Source: JAAYJM01 sp964498585
Lineage (GTDB): Bacteria > Bacteroidota > Ignavibacteria > Kapaibacteriales > UBA2268
Direction of reading: 5' to 3'
Assembly: GCA_964498585.1 (NCBI GenBank)
Contig: CAZCHH010000009.1
Location: 4,854 to 68,853, forward strand
DNA: 64,000 bases
Positions 16,322-25,260 of this stretch are shown one piece after another. Each line of letters begins with the position of its first letter. The first letter of the stretch is position 1. A program made the position numbers and the translations under genes. The notes under the pieces are model-generated. The model made no database searches. It saw only the letters and a program-made list of their open reading frames with translations, and was not told where the DNA came from.

Positions 16322-17911
16322 CTACTTTTCTTCTTTTTTGAAATGTGAGAGAATATCAACACCGGTGGCGTTTTCAATCATTTCTGAAAGTGAAACAACG
16401 GAGCCGGGAAGCTGATTAACTAATTTTGCAAGATTGTTTGTTCCATTCCCGTTGCTGTCGATAATGCTAATTTTATCAATGTTTATTCCTTTTACTGTGC
16501 TAGAGAGTTGCTCAACGAGTTGCGGCAGAATATTTAGAATGAATACCTTTTCTGCATCGCTTCCGGCACTTGAATACGCCTTAATTGTCTGATTGATAAT
16601 TGCAATTTTTGCTTCGCCATCGGCAATTATTGTAGCAGCTTTTCCTTTAGCTTCGAGTTCCATAGCTTCTTTCTTTGCCTTCGATGGTTCAATTACATCG
16701 GCAATTAATTTCTTTTGTTGCAAGCTAATGCGTTCCTGTTCAACTTCCTGCTCAAACATCACAGCTGCTTTCTGACTTGAAATGCGTGCTTCATTTTCCT
16801 TAATCAGAGCTTCTTTGTCCAATTCAGCTTTCTTTATTCTATAATTATTATTCTCAATTTCGATGATTTGCTTTGCTTTAGCATCGGAAACGGCAATATT
16901 TTGCTCGGACTCTATTTGGGCAGTTTCAATTTCCTGTTTTGCCTTTGCTTTTGCTTTTTCTGCCCTTTCCTGAGCAAGTGCTTCAGCTTCTTTTGCTTCT
17001 GCCTGTTTTATTGAATTAGCAATGGCAATATTTTGCTCGGCATTAATTTGAGCAGTTTCAATTTCCTGTTTTGCCTTTGCCTTGGCTTTTTCAGCAATTT
17101 CATTTGCTTCAGCATCGGCTGCTTCAGTGGCAGCATCTTTATTAGCATTGGTTATGGCAATATTTTTCTCTTTTTCAATTTGAGCTTTTTCAATGTCCTG
17201 ATTGGCAATAACTTTAGCAATTTCAGCGCGTTTTAGTGCTGCTGCCCTTGCTTCTTCAGCTTCTGCCTTGTTGTCTGCTTCTGCTTTTTCAGCAGCTTTA
17301 ATAAGTTCAGCGGTCTTCATTCTACCGATTGAATCAAGATAGCCGCGCTCGTCTGAAATATTTGTGATTTTGAGTGTATCAAGCTGAAGTCCTAATTTTT
17401 GCAAATCTGTTTCTGCTTCTTCCATCAAACTTTCTGCGAATTTCATTCTGTCCTGGTTTACTTCTTCTGGAGTTAAAGAAGCAAGCACGCCGCGCAGGTT
17501 TCCTTCGAGAGTATCTTTTGCAATGCGATGAATTTCTTCCTGTGTCATCGTTAAAAATCTTTCTACAGCATTGCCGAAAGCGGGTTCTTTGGAATCAATT
17601 TTAATATTTGCAATAGCTTCAACGACAAGCGGGATACCGCCTTTTGAATACGCATTTTTAACAGACAGGTCAATAGGAATAGTTTCAAGCGACATACGCG
17701 ATGCCTTTTCTATTAGTGGAATGCGCAATGCCCTACCACCGCGGATAATTCGATAGCCGACTATATCGCCGGAAGTTAAACTTCTTTTTCTGCCAGATAG
17801 GATAATAACCTCATTTGGTTGTGAAATAAGCAGAAGACGACTTATTGAAATGAAAATGAAAATCACAGCTACTGCTGCAATCGCAACTAAAGTTAGAATT
17901 ACAGTGTCCAT
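16322..17911 (-). CDS. Flotillin-like SPFH protein
   Basis: 529-aa membrane scaffold of the flotillin/YuaG/YqiK type. One N-terminal membrane segment (residues 4-28) is followed by the SPFH/band 7 domain (about 30-200, with IPLIEKASRMSLETIPIDL). A long Ala/Glu/Lys coiled coil runs from about 200 to 420, then a C-terminal oligomerisation part. The coiled coil contains three tandem copies of a 44-residue unit (e.g. AKQEIETAQINAEQNIAIAN), visible in DNA as a 132-bp period. The NfeD-like gene is 25 bp upstream on the same strand, the classic NfeD-flotillin pair. Family knowledge predicts a role in membrane microdomain organisation, which affects secretion, fluidity or stress response. Confidence 0.92.
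   Translation of the reverse strand: MDTVILTLVAIAAVAVIFIFISISRLLLISQPNEVIILSGRKRSLTSGDIVGYRIIRGGRALRIPLIEKASRMSLETIPIDLSVKNAYSKGGIPLVVEAIANIKIDSKEPAFGNAVERFLTMTQEEIHRIAKDTLEGNLRGVLASLTPEEVNQDRMKFAESLMEEAETDLQKLGLQLDTLKITNISDERGYLDSIGRMKTAELIKAAEKAEADNKAEAEEARAAALKRAEIAKVIANQDIEKAQIEKEKNIAITNANKDAATEAADAEANEIAEKAKAKAKQEIETAQINAEQNIAIANSIKQAEAKEAEALAQERAEKAKAKAKQEIETAQIESEQNIAVSDAKAKQIIEIENNNYRIKKAELDKEALIKENEARISSQKAAVMFEQEVEQERISLQQKKLIADVIEPSKAKKEAMELEAKGKAATIIADGEAKIAIINQTIKAYSSAGSDAEKVFILNILPQLVEQLSSTVKGINIDKISIIDSNGNGTNNLAKLVNQLPGSVVSLSEMIENATGVDILSHFKKEEK
16892..17200 (-). repeat. In-frame 132-bp tandem repeats inside the flotillin gene
   Basis: The words GGCAATATTTTGCTCGG begin at 16892 and 17024, and a weaker copy starts at 17156, giving exact 132-bp spacing. 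This equals 44 codons, or four hendecads, of the coiled coil. The two downstream copies are nearly identical over about 80 bp, so that duplication is fairly recent. Confidence 0.85.
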
Positions 17912-17936
17912 TTTTTTCCTTTAATTTTTAAAAAAT

Positions 17937-18557
17937 CTATAAATCAGTTGTATCTATATATGCAATATTATCTTTAATATCCACAATTAAAGCCCTTTCA
18001 CCCGTAACAAACTCGTTTTTGCTGCTTGCTTCTGAAACAATTGCCTGCAATTCGATTATTTGTTCTTCCAGATATACGATTATTTTGCCCTTTTGTTCTT
18101 TTTTTACTGGCAGAGTAACTTTGCAAATCTTTCCTTTTAAATCCGATGTTTCAATCCCTTTTCCTGTTTCGGAATCTTTCAAATATTTAAACAGCTTGTA
18201 TCCAAAAATCCATGACAAAGCACCGATTGCTCCCGATGCGAGAAGTGAAATAAAAGCAGATATGCTTAACAAGGTGAACGTAGTGCCAGTCAGCCCAAAG
18301 AAAGTAAGGAAATAGATTACGTTGCGAAAACTGATGAATTTCACAGCATCTTTGAGTTCTGTTTGGGAATGGACTACCTGATGTTCAAAATGGTCAATAT
18401 GAGCTATTTCTGTATCGGTAGCTGCATCTAATTCAGGCGCATCGTGCATACCCAACTCGGCAGAATGTTCCATATCGCCGGAATCGTGACCGCCAAAAAG
18501 AGAAATACCAAGCAGAATTCCTCCGAAAATCAGACAACATAAATAGAATGTTAGCAT
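17937..18557 (-). CDS. NfeD-like membrane protein, flotillin partner
   Basis: 206-aa integral membrane protein. The N-terminal helix (3-22) is followed by a His/Asp/Glu-rich extracytoplasmic segment (GGHDSGDMEHS...HIDHFEHQVVHS, about 22-65). Two closely spaced helices (about 80-125) follow, then a C-terminal OB-fold NfeD domain (about 138-206, with LKGKICKVTLPV and GERALIVDI). It is the short NfeD type without the ClpP-like protease domain. It is first in a two-gene operon with flotillin 25 bp downstream. The His/Asp-rich loop could bind metal; that is inference from composition. Confidence 0.82.
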   Translation of the reverse strand: MLTFYLCCLIFGGILLGISLFGGHDSGDMEHSAELGMHDAPELDAATDTEIAHIDHFEHQVVHSQTELKDAVKFISFRNVIYFLTFFGLTGTTFTLLSISAFISLLASGAIGALSWIFGYKLFKYLKDSETGKGIETSDLKGKICKVTLPVKKEQKGKIIVYLEEQIIELQAIVSEASSKNEFVTGERALIVDIKDNIAYIDTTDL

Positions 18558-18690
18558 AATATTTTAAATTTTTAATAAAACTGCAAATTAATCAAATTTT
18601 GGAAAAAAGCAAATGGAAATATTTGGGGGTAAGTGTAATGAAAGAAAATTTATTTTAAAAGAAATGAAAAATTCCTGAAAATTGAAATGA

Positions 18691-18867
18691 TTATAAATTA
18701 ATTACTAAATCATTCTTCACATCGTTATAAATATCATTGAGATTTTCTATGAGTTCTTCTAATGATAAGCCCTGTGTTAAATATTCAGGATATTCATTCA
18801 TATAGCCAATCCAGAATTCTTTATCCTGCCAATATGTAATTTTTGTTTTATTAATAATATTAATTAT
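18691..18867 (-). pseudogene. HicB-like antitoxin remnant without a start codon
   Basis: A minus-strand frame reads KITYWQDKEFWIGYMNEYPE, then YLTQGLSLEELIENLNDIYN, and ends with TAA at 18693-18691. This matches the small HicB/UPF0150 fold (beta strands, then the TQGLSLEEL turn and helix). The frame is open from the in-frame stop at 18870-18868, but no ATG, GTG or TTG precedes the conserved part; an ATT start is the only option. No HicA toxin is adjacent. It may be a remnant of a toxin-antitoxin locus or a gene with a non-standard start. The rest of 18558-19277 is AT-rich with nothing else recognisable. Confidence 0.5.
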
Positions 18868-19277
18868 TTAAAAATACATAAAATTAATAGAATTTTAAAT
18901 ATTTCAGATAAATCGTTTATTTAAAATTTATTCATTTTGTTTGTTAACGAATATTTATTTATTTTATTTCTATTTATGCAATTTATATAAATTAGAAAAA
19001 AGTAATTGGAAATATTAAATAAGCTTGTGTTTGACTATAAGAATGATGATGAACCCATTATGTATAGCAATTATTCTACATTAAGTTAAGTTTTTATTTC
19101 TTTGATATTCGAATTAAATTACTTATTTTTACTCAATAGTAATTTGATTTTATTTTATTGAGTTTGTAATATAACTACATACAATATAATAAAATATTCA
19201 CTTTTATTAATTTGAATTGGAAATTAATAATAAATAATTATTTTAGTTTTTTAAAAATAATAGAACAAGGAGTAAAT

Positions 19278-20591
19278 ATGTCGCTATATCGTAATCTGAC
19301 TCAAGAGCAGGTTGTTTTACGTGATACAGTCAGACGTTTAGCTGAAGAATACATCAATCCTGTTGCCCAGGAATTAGATGACAATGAACAATTTAGCGTA
19401 GAATTAACTAAGAAATTTGCCGAACTTGGATTTCTCGGGGCTTTTCTTCCGGAAAACTATAATGGCACTTCATTAGATTATTTATCATATATTATTTTAG
19501 TTGAAGAAATTGCACGTGTTGATGCTTCTCAGGCAGCTACTATAGCAGCGCAAAACTCGTTCGGAATTGCACCTATTTTACTTTTTGGTACTGAAAAACA
19601 GAAAAAAAAGTATTTACCAAAATTAGCTAAAGGAAATTTATGGAGTTTCGCAGTTACTGAATATATTTCTGGCTCCGATATAGGCAATATTGAAACAAAA
19701 GCTGAGAAAAAAGGAAAGAAGAATTGGATTTTAAGTGGCTCAAAAGCTTTTGTAACTAATGCATCAACTGAAATATCTATTGGCTCAACAATACTTGCCC
19801 TTACAAAAAATGAAATAATAAAAATACCAGATGAAACTATTAATCAGGCAAATAAAATCAATAATCAAGGAAATGAAACAGAAAAACAAAAAACAAAAAT
19901 CATAAAAGAATTCACATTTTTTTTAGTTGACAGAGCTACTCAGGGCTATAGAGCCACTCCTTTGAAAAATCGATTGTCCTGGCGAGCTTCTGATATTAGT
20001 GAAATTATAATAGATGAATGCTGTGTGCCAAGTGATAATATTCTCGGGAATGAAGGTGATGGCTTAAAAATACTTCAAACTTGCTTGGACAATGGACGTC
20101 TTGCCGTTGCTGCAATTGGATTAGGTATTGCTCAAGGTGCTTTCGATTATGCTCTTCGATATGCAAAAAATCGAAAAACATTCGGTAATCCCATTTGTTC
20201 TCATCAGGCAATTGCTTTTAAATTAGCAGATATTGAAGTTGGAATTGAACTTGCCCGAAATTATCTTTACGATGCCTGCAGAATGCTTGATATGGGCGAA
20301 ACTATTTCTAAAGAAAGTGCTGTTGCTAAATTATATTGCTCTGAACTAGCTCAACTCGCTGCAGAGCATTGTATTCAAATTTTAGGTGCTTATGGCATTA
20401 TGAAAGAATATAAAGCTGAGAGATTTTTCCGCGACCAAAGAGCTTTGCAAATCATTGAAGGTACTTCCGAACTGCAAAGAATGATAATTGCTCGGCTACT
20501 CGGTTGCTTCGATAATTTAAATGAGCCAATTGATAATACTCAATTACCAGATGATACAAAATTGCAAAATAATTCTCAATTACAAAATTAA
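19278..20591 (+). CDS. Acyl-CoA dehydrogenase
   Basis: FAD-dependent acyl-CoA dehydrogenase that introduces the alpha-beta double bond, passing electrons to an electron-transfer flavoprotein. The start at 19278 has AAGGAG 5 bp upstream; an in-frame ATG at 19212 lacks one. This gives 437 aa. Family signatures are FAVTEYISGSDIGN (FAD/substrate region), RLAVAAIGLGIAQGAFDYA and the catalytic Glu394 in EGTSELQRMIIARLL. Two oddities: a polar insertion of about 35 residues at 175-212 (Asn/Lys/Gln-rich, just before FTFFLVDRATQGY), and a C-terminal tail of repeated LPDDTKLQNNSQLQN type. The chain-length specificity is not readable, and there is no neighbouring etf or thiolase gene. Confidence 0.93.
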   Translation: MSLYRNLTQEQVVLRDTVRRLAEEYINPVAQELDDNEQFSVELTKKFAELGFLGAFLPENYNGTSLDYLSYIILVEEIARVDASQAATIAAQNSFGIAPILLFGTEKQKKKYLPKLAKGNLWSFAVTEYISGSDIGNIETKAEKKGKKNWILSGSKAFVTNASTEISIGSTILALTKNEIIKIPDETINQANKINNQGNETEKQKTKIIKEFTFFLVDRATQGYRATPLKNRLSWRASDISEIIIDECCVPSDNILGNEGDGLKILQTCLDNGRLAVAAIGLGIAQGAFDYALRYAKNRKTFGNPICSHQAIAFKLADIEVGIELARNYLYDACRMLDMGETISKESAVAKLYCSELAQLAAEHCIQILGAYGIMKEYKAERFFRDQRALQIIEGTSELQRMIIARLLGCFDNLNEPIDNTQLPDDTKLQNNSQLQN

Positions 20592-20684
20592 GCTCAAACT
20601 AAAAATACAAACAAAATTGCAAAATATTTGACTTAAATTTATGAATATTACAAGATGAAGGAATAAGAAAAATTAAGAAATATG

Positions 20685-21251
20685 TTATTTTTTCTTTAGA
20701 ATTCTTCCGTAACCGGCAAAAATATTTTTATAATAATAATCATTTAAAGATTGAACAGTAACACCAACTGAAGAAGAAGAATGAACAAATTCATCATTCC
20801 CGACATAAATTCCAACATGGCTAATCTTATTGTTAGTTTTAAAAAAAACTAAATCGGCAATTTCTCTGTTATCATAGAAAACTTTTTCAGAATAAATATA
20901 TTGGTCAGCAGCAGTTCTTGGTAAATAAATATTGATTTTTGCAAAGACCTGCTTAACGAATCCAGAGCAATCAACACAATTATTATTTTCACCACCCCAG
21001 CAATAAGGAATACCAATCCATTTATTTGCTTCATCAAGTATAGCATTTTGCTGTGAAGTTAGTTTCGTTCTATCAATTATCTTTGGATTTATTTTCTTTA
21101 TTTTTTCTGATGATTTTGCTGCCTTTCTTTTAGTAGAGCTGCTTTCAGCTACTTTTGAAGAAAAACGAATAGTTGATTGACAACCTGCTAAAAGGATTAT
21201 CACTGAAATATATATAAAATATTTGCTTATTATTTCTAATCTTATTATCAT
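20685..21251 (-). CDS. NlpC/P60 family cell-wall hydrolase, lipoprotein
   Basis: 188-aa exported endopeptidase-type protein. The signal ends at lipobox LAGC with lipidated Cys24, followed by a Ser/Lys-rich linker (about 30-60). The C-terminal NlpC/P60 domain has catalytic Cys95 in NNCVDCSGFVKQ, His145 in KISHVGIYVG and a third polar residue at His157 (FVHSSS). Such enzymes cleave the D-Glu-meso-DAP bond of peptidoglycan stem peptides. The lipidation suggests anchoring at the outer membrane, facing the periplasm. It is monocistronic and convergent with the acyl-CoA dehydrogenase gene. Confidence 0.9.
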   Translation of the reverse strand: MIIRLEIISKYFIYISVIILLAGCQSTIRFSSKVAESSSTKRKAAKSSEKIKKINPKIIDRTKLTSQQNAILDEANKWIGIPYCWGGENNNCVDCSGFVKQVFAKINIYLPRTAADQYIYSEKVFYDNREIADLVFFKTNNKISHVGIYVGNDEFVHSSSSVGVTVQSLNDYYYKNIFAGYGRILKKK

Positions 21252-21404
21252 AATGAATATAATTACAAAATTTATACCAATAATACAATTAGTATTTTTT
21301 CAAAATTATGAAAGAAAATTAAAAATTTATAATTTTTAAAAATATATTAATAAAATCAGATTTTAAACGTTATTACTTAAAAATTTTAACATTAAAGGTG
21401 ATTT

Positions 21405-22190
21405 ATGAAAAAATCAATAACAATTACTTTATTTTTAATATTGATGGCAATTCCCATTTATTCGCAAGATGACCAAATTGACGATTTAAATTTTGAACCT
21501 ACCCAGTTAGAAGAGTCAAGTATTCCTTATTTCGGAATAGCTGGAGGTTATACTGGCACTTTCTTCTTTCCAAAATTTGATGATTTGAATTCTCATTTAA
21601 AAAGTATGGGCTTTCAATTAGGAGAATTTGAAACTCCAATGTATTTAAATGGTGTTCAGGGTTTTACTGCTATTGGGATTATTCCTAATATAAGAATTGG
21701 GTTTTTTGGAGTAACCGGCTCTAAAACACAAAAAGCAAATTTTAATATTAATGGCGCTAGTGTTGAACAAGGATTAGATTATTACGTTTCTCTAACCGGA
21801 ATTAACATTGATTATGGTTTTGTGCCATTTAAATCATTGGCTATTTTGCCCGGAATCAATTTAGGCTGGGGCGGACTTACATTAGAATCCTATCAGGGAG
21901 TTAAAGACATAGACTGGACTCATTTCAAATCTGAAGTAGATACCTTGAGTTTTATGAATCGGGCAAAATCAACTTTTTCTTTTATTCAGCCAAATTTAAA
22001 CATTGAATTTACTTTGACTTCTTATTTTATGATTAGAGGAAGCGTTGGATACAATTATTCATTTGCTTTAACAGGAGATTGGGAATGGGAAATGAATAAA
22101 TATTCCAATCTAAAGAATGTTCCTTCCGGAATCAATGCAAACGGACTTACAGCCCAGTTAGGTATCTTTTTAGGACTATTTAATTATTAA
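21405..22190 (+). CDS. Hypothetical outer-membrane protein
   Basis: 261-aa protein with a signal peptide (MKKSITITLFLILMAIPIYSQ) and an Asp/Glu-rich start of the mature chain. The rest is a series of amphipathic, glycine-rich beta strands ending in an aromatic residue (GLFNY), as expected for a beta barrel. AAAGGTG precedes the ATG. I do not recognise the family, and no neighbour explains its role. Confidence 0.65.
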   Translation: MKKSITITLFLILMAIPIYSQDDQIDDLNFEPTQLEESSIPYFGIAGGYTGTFFFPKFDDLNSHLKSMGFQLGEFETPMYLNGVQGFTAIGIIPNIRIGFFGVTGSKTQKANFNINGASVEQGLDYYVSLTGINIDYGFVPFKSLAILPGINLGWGGLTLESYQGVKDIDWTHFKSEVDTLSFMNRAKSTFSFIQPNLNIEFTLTSYFMIRGSVGYNYSFALTGDWEWEMNKYSNLKNVPSGINANGLTAQLGIFLGLFNY

Positions 22191-22202
22191 CTCACATTTG
22201 CA

Positions 22203-22226
22203 CATTCCCCTCTTGAGAGGGGAATG
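22203..22226. repeat. CATTCCCCTCT hairpin
   Basis: CATTCCCCTCT and AGAGGGGAATG are complementary around TG. It lies between convergent genes and may assist termination. The same core occurs at 4907-4926 and 5307-5319. Confidence 0.85.
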
Positions 22227-22323
22227 GAACTTGTGTTATAAAATAATCCAGATTAACTTGTTTAAATCTTATATAAGAATGTGTAAGTTGAGATTCGAAT
22301 TCAAATATGTTTTATTTCCATAT

Positions 22324-22980
22324 CTAATCTAAAATTTTTCTCATTTCTTTTATATTTTGGACTAAATCCCCTTTGAATAATCCGGAGCCACTAACAAGTA
22401 TATTAGCACCAGAGCTGGCAATTTCTTTTACATTATCCAGCTTTACTCCGCCATCAACTTCAATTTCAACTTCTGATAAATTATTATAATCTAAATATTC
22501 TCTTAAAGTTTTTGCACGTTTGTGAAATGAATTAATGAAATTTTGCCCACCGAAACCGGGATTAACAGACATCAGCAAAATAAAATCGCAGTATTCTGCT
22601 GCTTCAAAAGCAAAATCCAAAGGGGTAATTGGATTTAAAGCAATACCGGCTTGAATATTAAAACTTTTTATGTATGAAAGTGTTCGATGAAGGTGTGGAA
22701 CGGCTTCTACGTGAACAGAAATCATATTTGCTCCGGCACGAACAAAATTTTCAATGAATATGTCCGGCTCGCTTATCATTAAATGGCAGTCTATCGGAAG
22801 CTTTGTAAGTTTTGCAATCGGTTCAACAAGCAAAGGACCAACAGTTATGTTTGGGACGAAATGTCCGTCCATAACATCAAAATGAAGTATATCTGCTCCT
22901 CCTTCTTCACATCGTCTTATTTCTAATTCTAAATTCGCAAAATTTGCTGAAAGTAATGATGGCGCTATTTTATTTTTCAT
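22324..22980 (-). CDS. rpe: Ribulose-phosphate 3-epimerase
   Basis: 218-aa cytoplasmic TIM-barrel enzyme of the pentose phosphate pathway, interconverting ribulose 5-phosphate and xylulose 5-phosphate. Diagnostic motifs in order are APSLLSANFANL (6-17), HFDVMDGHFVPNITVGP (metal-binding His and Asp), IDCHLMI, LLMSVNPGFGGQNF (phosphate loop), EVDGGVK (second catalytic Asp) and VSGSGLF. Length and motifs are typical. The sequence TAACTTTG, a good -7 element, is only 8 bp from the ATG, so a leaderless or very short-leader mRNA is possible. Confidence 0.96.
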   Translation of the reverse strand: MKNKIAPSLLSANFANLELEIRRCEEGGADILHFDVMDGHFVPNITVGPLLVEPIAKLTKLPIDCHLMISEPDIFIENFVRAGANMISVHVEAVPHLHRTLSYIKSFNIQAGIALNPITPLDFAFEAAEYCDFILLMSVNPGFGGQNFINSFHKRAKTLREYLDYNNLSEVEIEVDGGVKLDNVKEIASSGANILVSGSGLFKGDLVQNIKEMRKILD

Positions 22981-22996
22981 TTTTTTTCAAAGTTAA

Positions 22997-23033
22997 GCAG
23001 AGATGTAATACCTGAAATGGACTGCATCTCTGC
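22997..23033. repeat. Hairpin between the 23058 lipoprotein gene and rpe
   Basis: GCAGAGATG (22997-23005) pairs with CATCTCTGC (23025-23033). It lies just upstream of rpe and downstream of the lipoprotein gene. There is no T run, so it could be an operator or a weak terminator. Confidence 0.5.
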
Positions 23034-23057
23034 CTGATTACCTTTATGAATTAAGAA

Positions 23058-23882
23058 TTATTTTGCTACTTTATATCGAATTAATTCAGTTATAAAACCT
23101 AAATAATCATAAGTTTGAAATACTATTGGAATCTCGATTGTATGTGATTCTAAATGAGTTTTTACTATTCCGATATTTTCTGCTAACCAAATATGATAAT
23201 TCAAATTAAAACCGAAATCCTTTGTTAATGGTAAAGGACTACTAACAGAAATTTCACCATCAAAAGAAATTGGAATTGTATATTTTATAGCATTAACACT
23301 TGCTCCGTCAACAGAAATTGATTCTTCTGCTGTCCTCTTTGATTTAATTTTCATAACACCGTTTATTTTTATATCTCCAAGTGGTGTGTCCGGTATAGTA
23401 AAATCAGTTATATCCTTACTGTAAACTTCACGCTCGCCAGCATTTTTTGTATCGATAATTCTTAACAGAGTGTCGTTAATATTGAAAGGTAGTTCAAACC
23501 CACCTAATTCTTCAAATTGAAAAAAGCTGTTCATATAGTTTGAACGAATATACAAACTGTTATTTTCATAAATTAATTGCATTTCGTTTTGTTTTTCATA
23601 GTTATTATCAATTAAAGTAAAAATATCATATTTGCTAAGTGTTTTGCCGAAAGCAAGTTCTGTTCCTGTAATAGCTGCTGAATCAATCGAAGGATTATTG
23701 GGGCTTTCTTTTTGGTTCTCAATATCCAAAGAAAAATCATTGAAAATCCAATAATTTCCTGTAGTACTTGGAAAATAATTCTTCGTTGTGTCTGGTTCAT
23801 TGCTTGTTCCTGAATCATCAGAACAAGAAACGGCAAAAAATACCAATGCTATCAGCATTACTGTAAATTTGAGATTTTTCAT
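23058..23882 (-). CDS. Hypothetical lipoprotein
   Basis: 274-aa exported protein. The lipobox is AVSC with lipidated Cys20, followed by an acidic linker (SDDSGTSNEPDTTKN). The mature chain starts NYFPSTTGNYWIF, an aromatic opening often seen in Bacteroidota lipoproteins of this size, and is then beta-rich. No catalytic motif is seen. It probably faces the periplasm or the surface. It lies 77 bp upstream of rpe on the same strand. Confidence 0.7.
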   Translation of the reverse strand: MKNLKFTVMLIALVFFAVSCSDDSGTSNEPDTTKNYFPSTTGNYWIFNDFSLDIENQKESPNNPSIDSAAITGTELAFGKTLSKYDIFTLIDNNYEKQNEMQLIYENNSLYIRSNYMNSFFQFEELGGFELPFNINDTLLRIIDTKNAGEREVYSKDITDFTIPDTPLGDIKINGVMKIKSKRTAEESISVDGASVNAIKYTIPISFDGEISVSSPLPLTKDFGFNLNYHIWLAENIGIVKTHLESHTIEIPIVFQTYDYLGFITELIRYKVAK

Positions 23883-24261
23883 AAATAATTCCTATAATAA
23901 TTTTTTTTCAATATATTTATAAAACAAATTTAGCTAATAAATGTAAAATAACAAAACAGAAATCATTGCTAAATTCATTTGGAGAATTAATTTTCATTTT
24001 TAAGTAATAAGGTCCTTACCTAATTTAACTCTAAAACATTAAGAAAAGAGTTTAATAATAGTTATATTCTGAATTTTTACATTTAATATTATATTTTGTT
24101 ATCAAAATTTAATATTATATGATATTATAATCATATTAATTAATAATCAAATCTGTATTATAATAATAAAATGTCATTTAATTATTATTAAAAAATAGTT
24201 AAATATAAATATAATTTACTTTTTTATAATAATAATTTATTTAATCGCTATAGAAACTATT

Positions 24262-24471
24262 AAGATAATAATAATTAAATAGAAGAAAATATCAAAAAAT
24301 TAAAAGATAGAAGTAATTAAATAAAAGGAAGAAACAAAAAAACGAAAGGAAGAAGAAAATAAATAAAAGAAAGAAATAAATAATCGAAAAAAAGAAGCAT
24401 TTAGACGAAAGGAAGAAACAAAAAAACAAAAGAAAAAGGCAAAAAAATAAAAGAAAGAGGTAATTAAATAC
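24262..24471. repeat. Ten units of a 21-bp purine-rich tandem repeat
   Basis: Ten consecutive 21-nt units with consensus close to AAGRAAGAArnaAAnAAAnrA. The upper strand is almost pure purine. Units resemble each other in pairs: 24325-24345 is like 24409-24429, and 24304-24324 is like 24451-24471. Read in frame on the plus strand each unit encodes a heptapeptide like KEETKKR, with several units ending in TAA where others have CGA or CAA. The rest of 23883-24627 is AT-rich with no recognised gene. Confidence 0.85.
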
Positions 24472-24627
24472 AATAAATGAATAAGGGATTTCATAATTTA
24501 ATTTCAGAACTCCTAACTCCTTTATTTTCGTTATGGGGTCCGGAGCTCTGATATTAAAGAACTTATTTTCTCTTACTCATATACATTTTCAGAAAGGGAT
24601 AGAGAAAAAACTTTTATTTAACAACTA

Positions 24628-25200
24628 TTAGAACCAAAAATAACTGATTTGAGCAAAAATCCCTTTTTTGTTATGGTAACCGACACCGAAGCCGATATAT
24701 TCTTCTAATAGATACTGCAAACCAGCACCGAAAGTAATACCGGATGTCGTTTCCGTTTTATACATATAAAGGTCACTTAGCTTATTTTCAGAATCTCTTT
24801 TTCTTGCTAAAACCGAATCAGCTTGAGTAAAAAAGCCGACATTTCCAAAAACAGAAAAATAATCATCAATATCGTAGAATAAATAACCATCTAAACTTAA
24901 AATAATAGTAGGGTAATTTTCTGTTGAAGCAATATCTTCTGGTCTGATCCTTTCGTAAGTAATATAATTAGGAATATCTTTAGCAAAACCAGCTAAATTA
25001 AGTCCAAATCCTAAGTAAGAATAACGGAAACCAAGCCCTGCACCAAGTCCATTTTCTCCGTAGCCAATGTCTAAGAATAATTGCTTAATATTTAACGGTT
25101 CATCATAATCGCCATAATAATCATCATCTTGCGAAAATGCACTGTTCGATAATGCAACAACAAAACACAGCATTAGCAAAATATTTAATAATTTTTTCAT
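24628..25200 (-). CDS. Hypothetical outer-membrane beta-barrel protein
   Basis: 190-aa protein. The signal peptide ends near SNSAFSQ and is followed by an acidic stretch (DDDYYGDYDEP). The strands GYGENGLGAGLGFRYSYLGFGL and similar are typical of a small outer-membrane barrel, and the C-terminal residue is Phe (ISYFWF), the usual Bam recognition end. No specific family is recognised. It lies after the 25261 hypothetical gene on the same strand with a 60-bp gap. Confidence 0.7.
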   Translation of the reverse strand: MKKLLNILLMLCFVVALSNSAFSQDDDYYGDYDEPLNIKQLFLDIGYGENGLGAGLGFRYSYLGFGLNLAGFAKDIPNYITYERIRPEDIASTENYPTIILSLDGYLFYDIDDYFSVFGNVGFFTQADSVLARKRDSENKLSDLYMYKTETTSGITFGAGLQYLLEEYIGFGVGYHNKKGIFAQISYFWF

Positions 25201-25260
25201 CGAAATATCCTTTTTATTTGTAAATATAAGTTAATAAATTTCATTTTTAAGTATTATTTA

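Noticed and set aside
24262..24471. Possible CRISPR array
   Set aside because: The units are contiguous 21-mers without spacers, and there are no cas genes in the window.
24300..24494. Minus-strand 64-codon frame rich in Phe and Ser
   Set aside because: It is the complement of the 21-bp purine-rich tandem repeat; the Phe heptads follow from the repeat itself, and there is no ribosome site or conserved context.
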